Below are positions 60,000-60,000 of a DNA stretch of 60,000 bases, piece after piece (the first letter of the stretch is position 1; each line of letters starts with the position of its first letter). The translations under genes and the position numbers were made by a program. The stretch lies in contig NC_045147.1 of NCBI RefSeq assembly GCF_008831285.2, positions 13,248,854 to 13,308,853 of the forward strand. The letters run 5' to 3'. Source of the stretch: Nymphaea colorata (Eukaryota; Streptophyta; Magnoliopsida; Nymphaeales; Nymphaeaceae). The notes under the pieces were generated by a model. The model was given only the letters and a program-made list of their open reading frames with translations, was not told the DNA's origin and ran no database searches.

Positions 60000-60000
60000 A

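Overview
This is nuclear DNA of a flowering plant. The evidence is spliced genes with GT-AG introns, a Ty1/copia retrotransposon primed by initiator tRNA-Met, an organelle-type PPR gene, plant SBT3-type subtilases, small TIR elements and many long AT/GA microsatellites. I could not fix the species. No tRNA, rRNA, CRISPR or bacterial-type feature was seen.

Left part (1-11.3 kb): a complete and apparently young copia element (249-5250) with 246-bp LTRs that differ at two positions, a GACAG target duplication and one uninterrupted gag-pol frame. To its right, on the minus strand, lies the 5' half (six exons, 6952-11308) of a VPS8 gene, a CORVET subunit for endosome-vacuole fusion. The C-terminal half of VPS8 is not in the window. 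Either the gene continues past position 1 and the element sits in a very long intron, or the gene ends early at a candidate terminal exon at 5523-5617.

Middle and right (14.6-58.0 kb): a tandem array of secreted subtilisin-like serine proteases, all on the plus strand and all with the same 10-exon structure. Copies A (14625-20016), B (22694-27596) and E (52947-58009) are intact, with predicted lengths of 773, 769 and 767 aa. Copy D (39290-48093) is complete except for one missing base in a G run in exon 5, which removes three of the four catalytic-site residues. Copy C (about 29.0-30.6 kb) is a decayed relic of exons 7-10. A PLS-class PPR gene on the minus strand (30906-33239) follows C tail to tail, and a decayed fragment of the same PPR family follows E in the same arrangement, so subtilase plus PPR was duplicated as a block.

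Non-genic DNA records repeated local duplication: three copies of a flank sequence around 28, 36 and 38 kb, two copies of a ~0.55-kb unit at 50.8 and 51.7 kb, a 74-bp duplication just after the stop of D and a 37-bp duplication upstream of D. Elements include a clean 280-bp hAT-type MITE, a Tourist-like MITE shared by copies A and E, and a decayed LINE that enlarges intron 3 of D to 4.5 kb. Copy E is D-like on both sides but A-like from intron 4 through exon 5, which looks like a gene-conversion tract. The last 84 bases hold the end of another minus-strand gene.

The subtilases would be secreted and self-processed to active proteases. VPS8 and the PPR protein are housekeeping genes that merely flank them. 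I found no sign of a wholly new biological system; the most interesting content is the evolution of the subtilase array.
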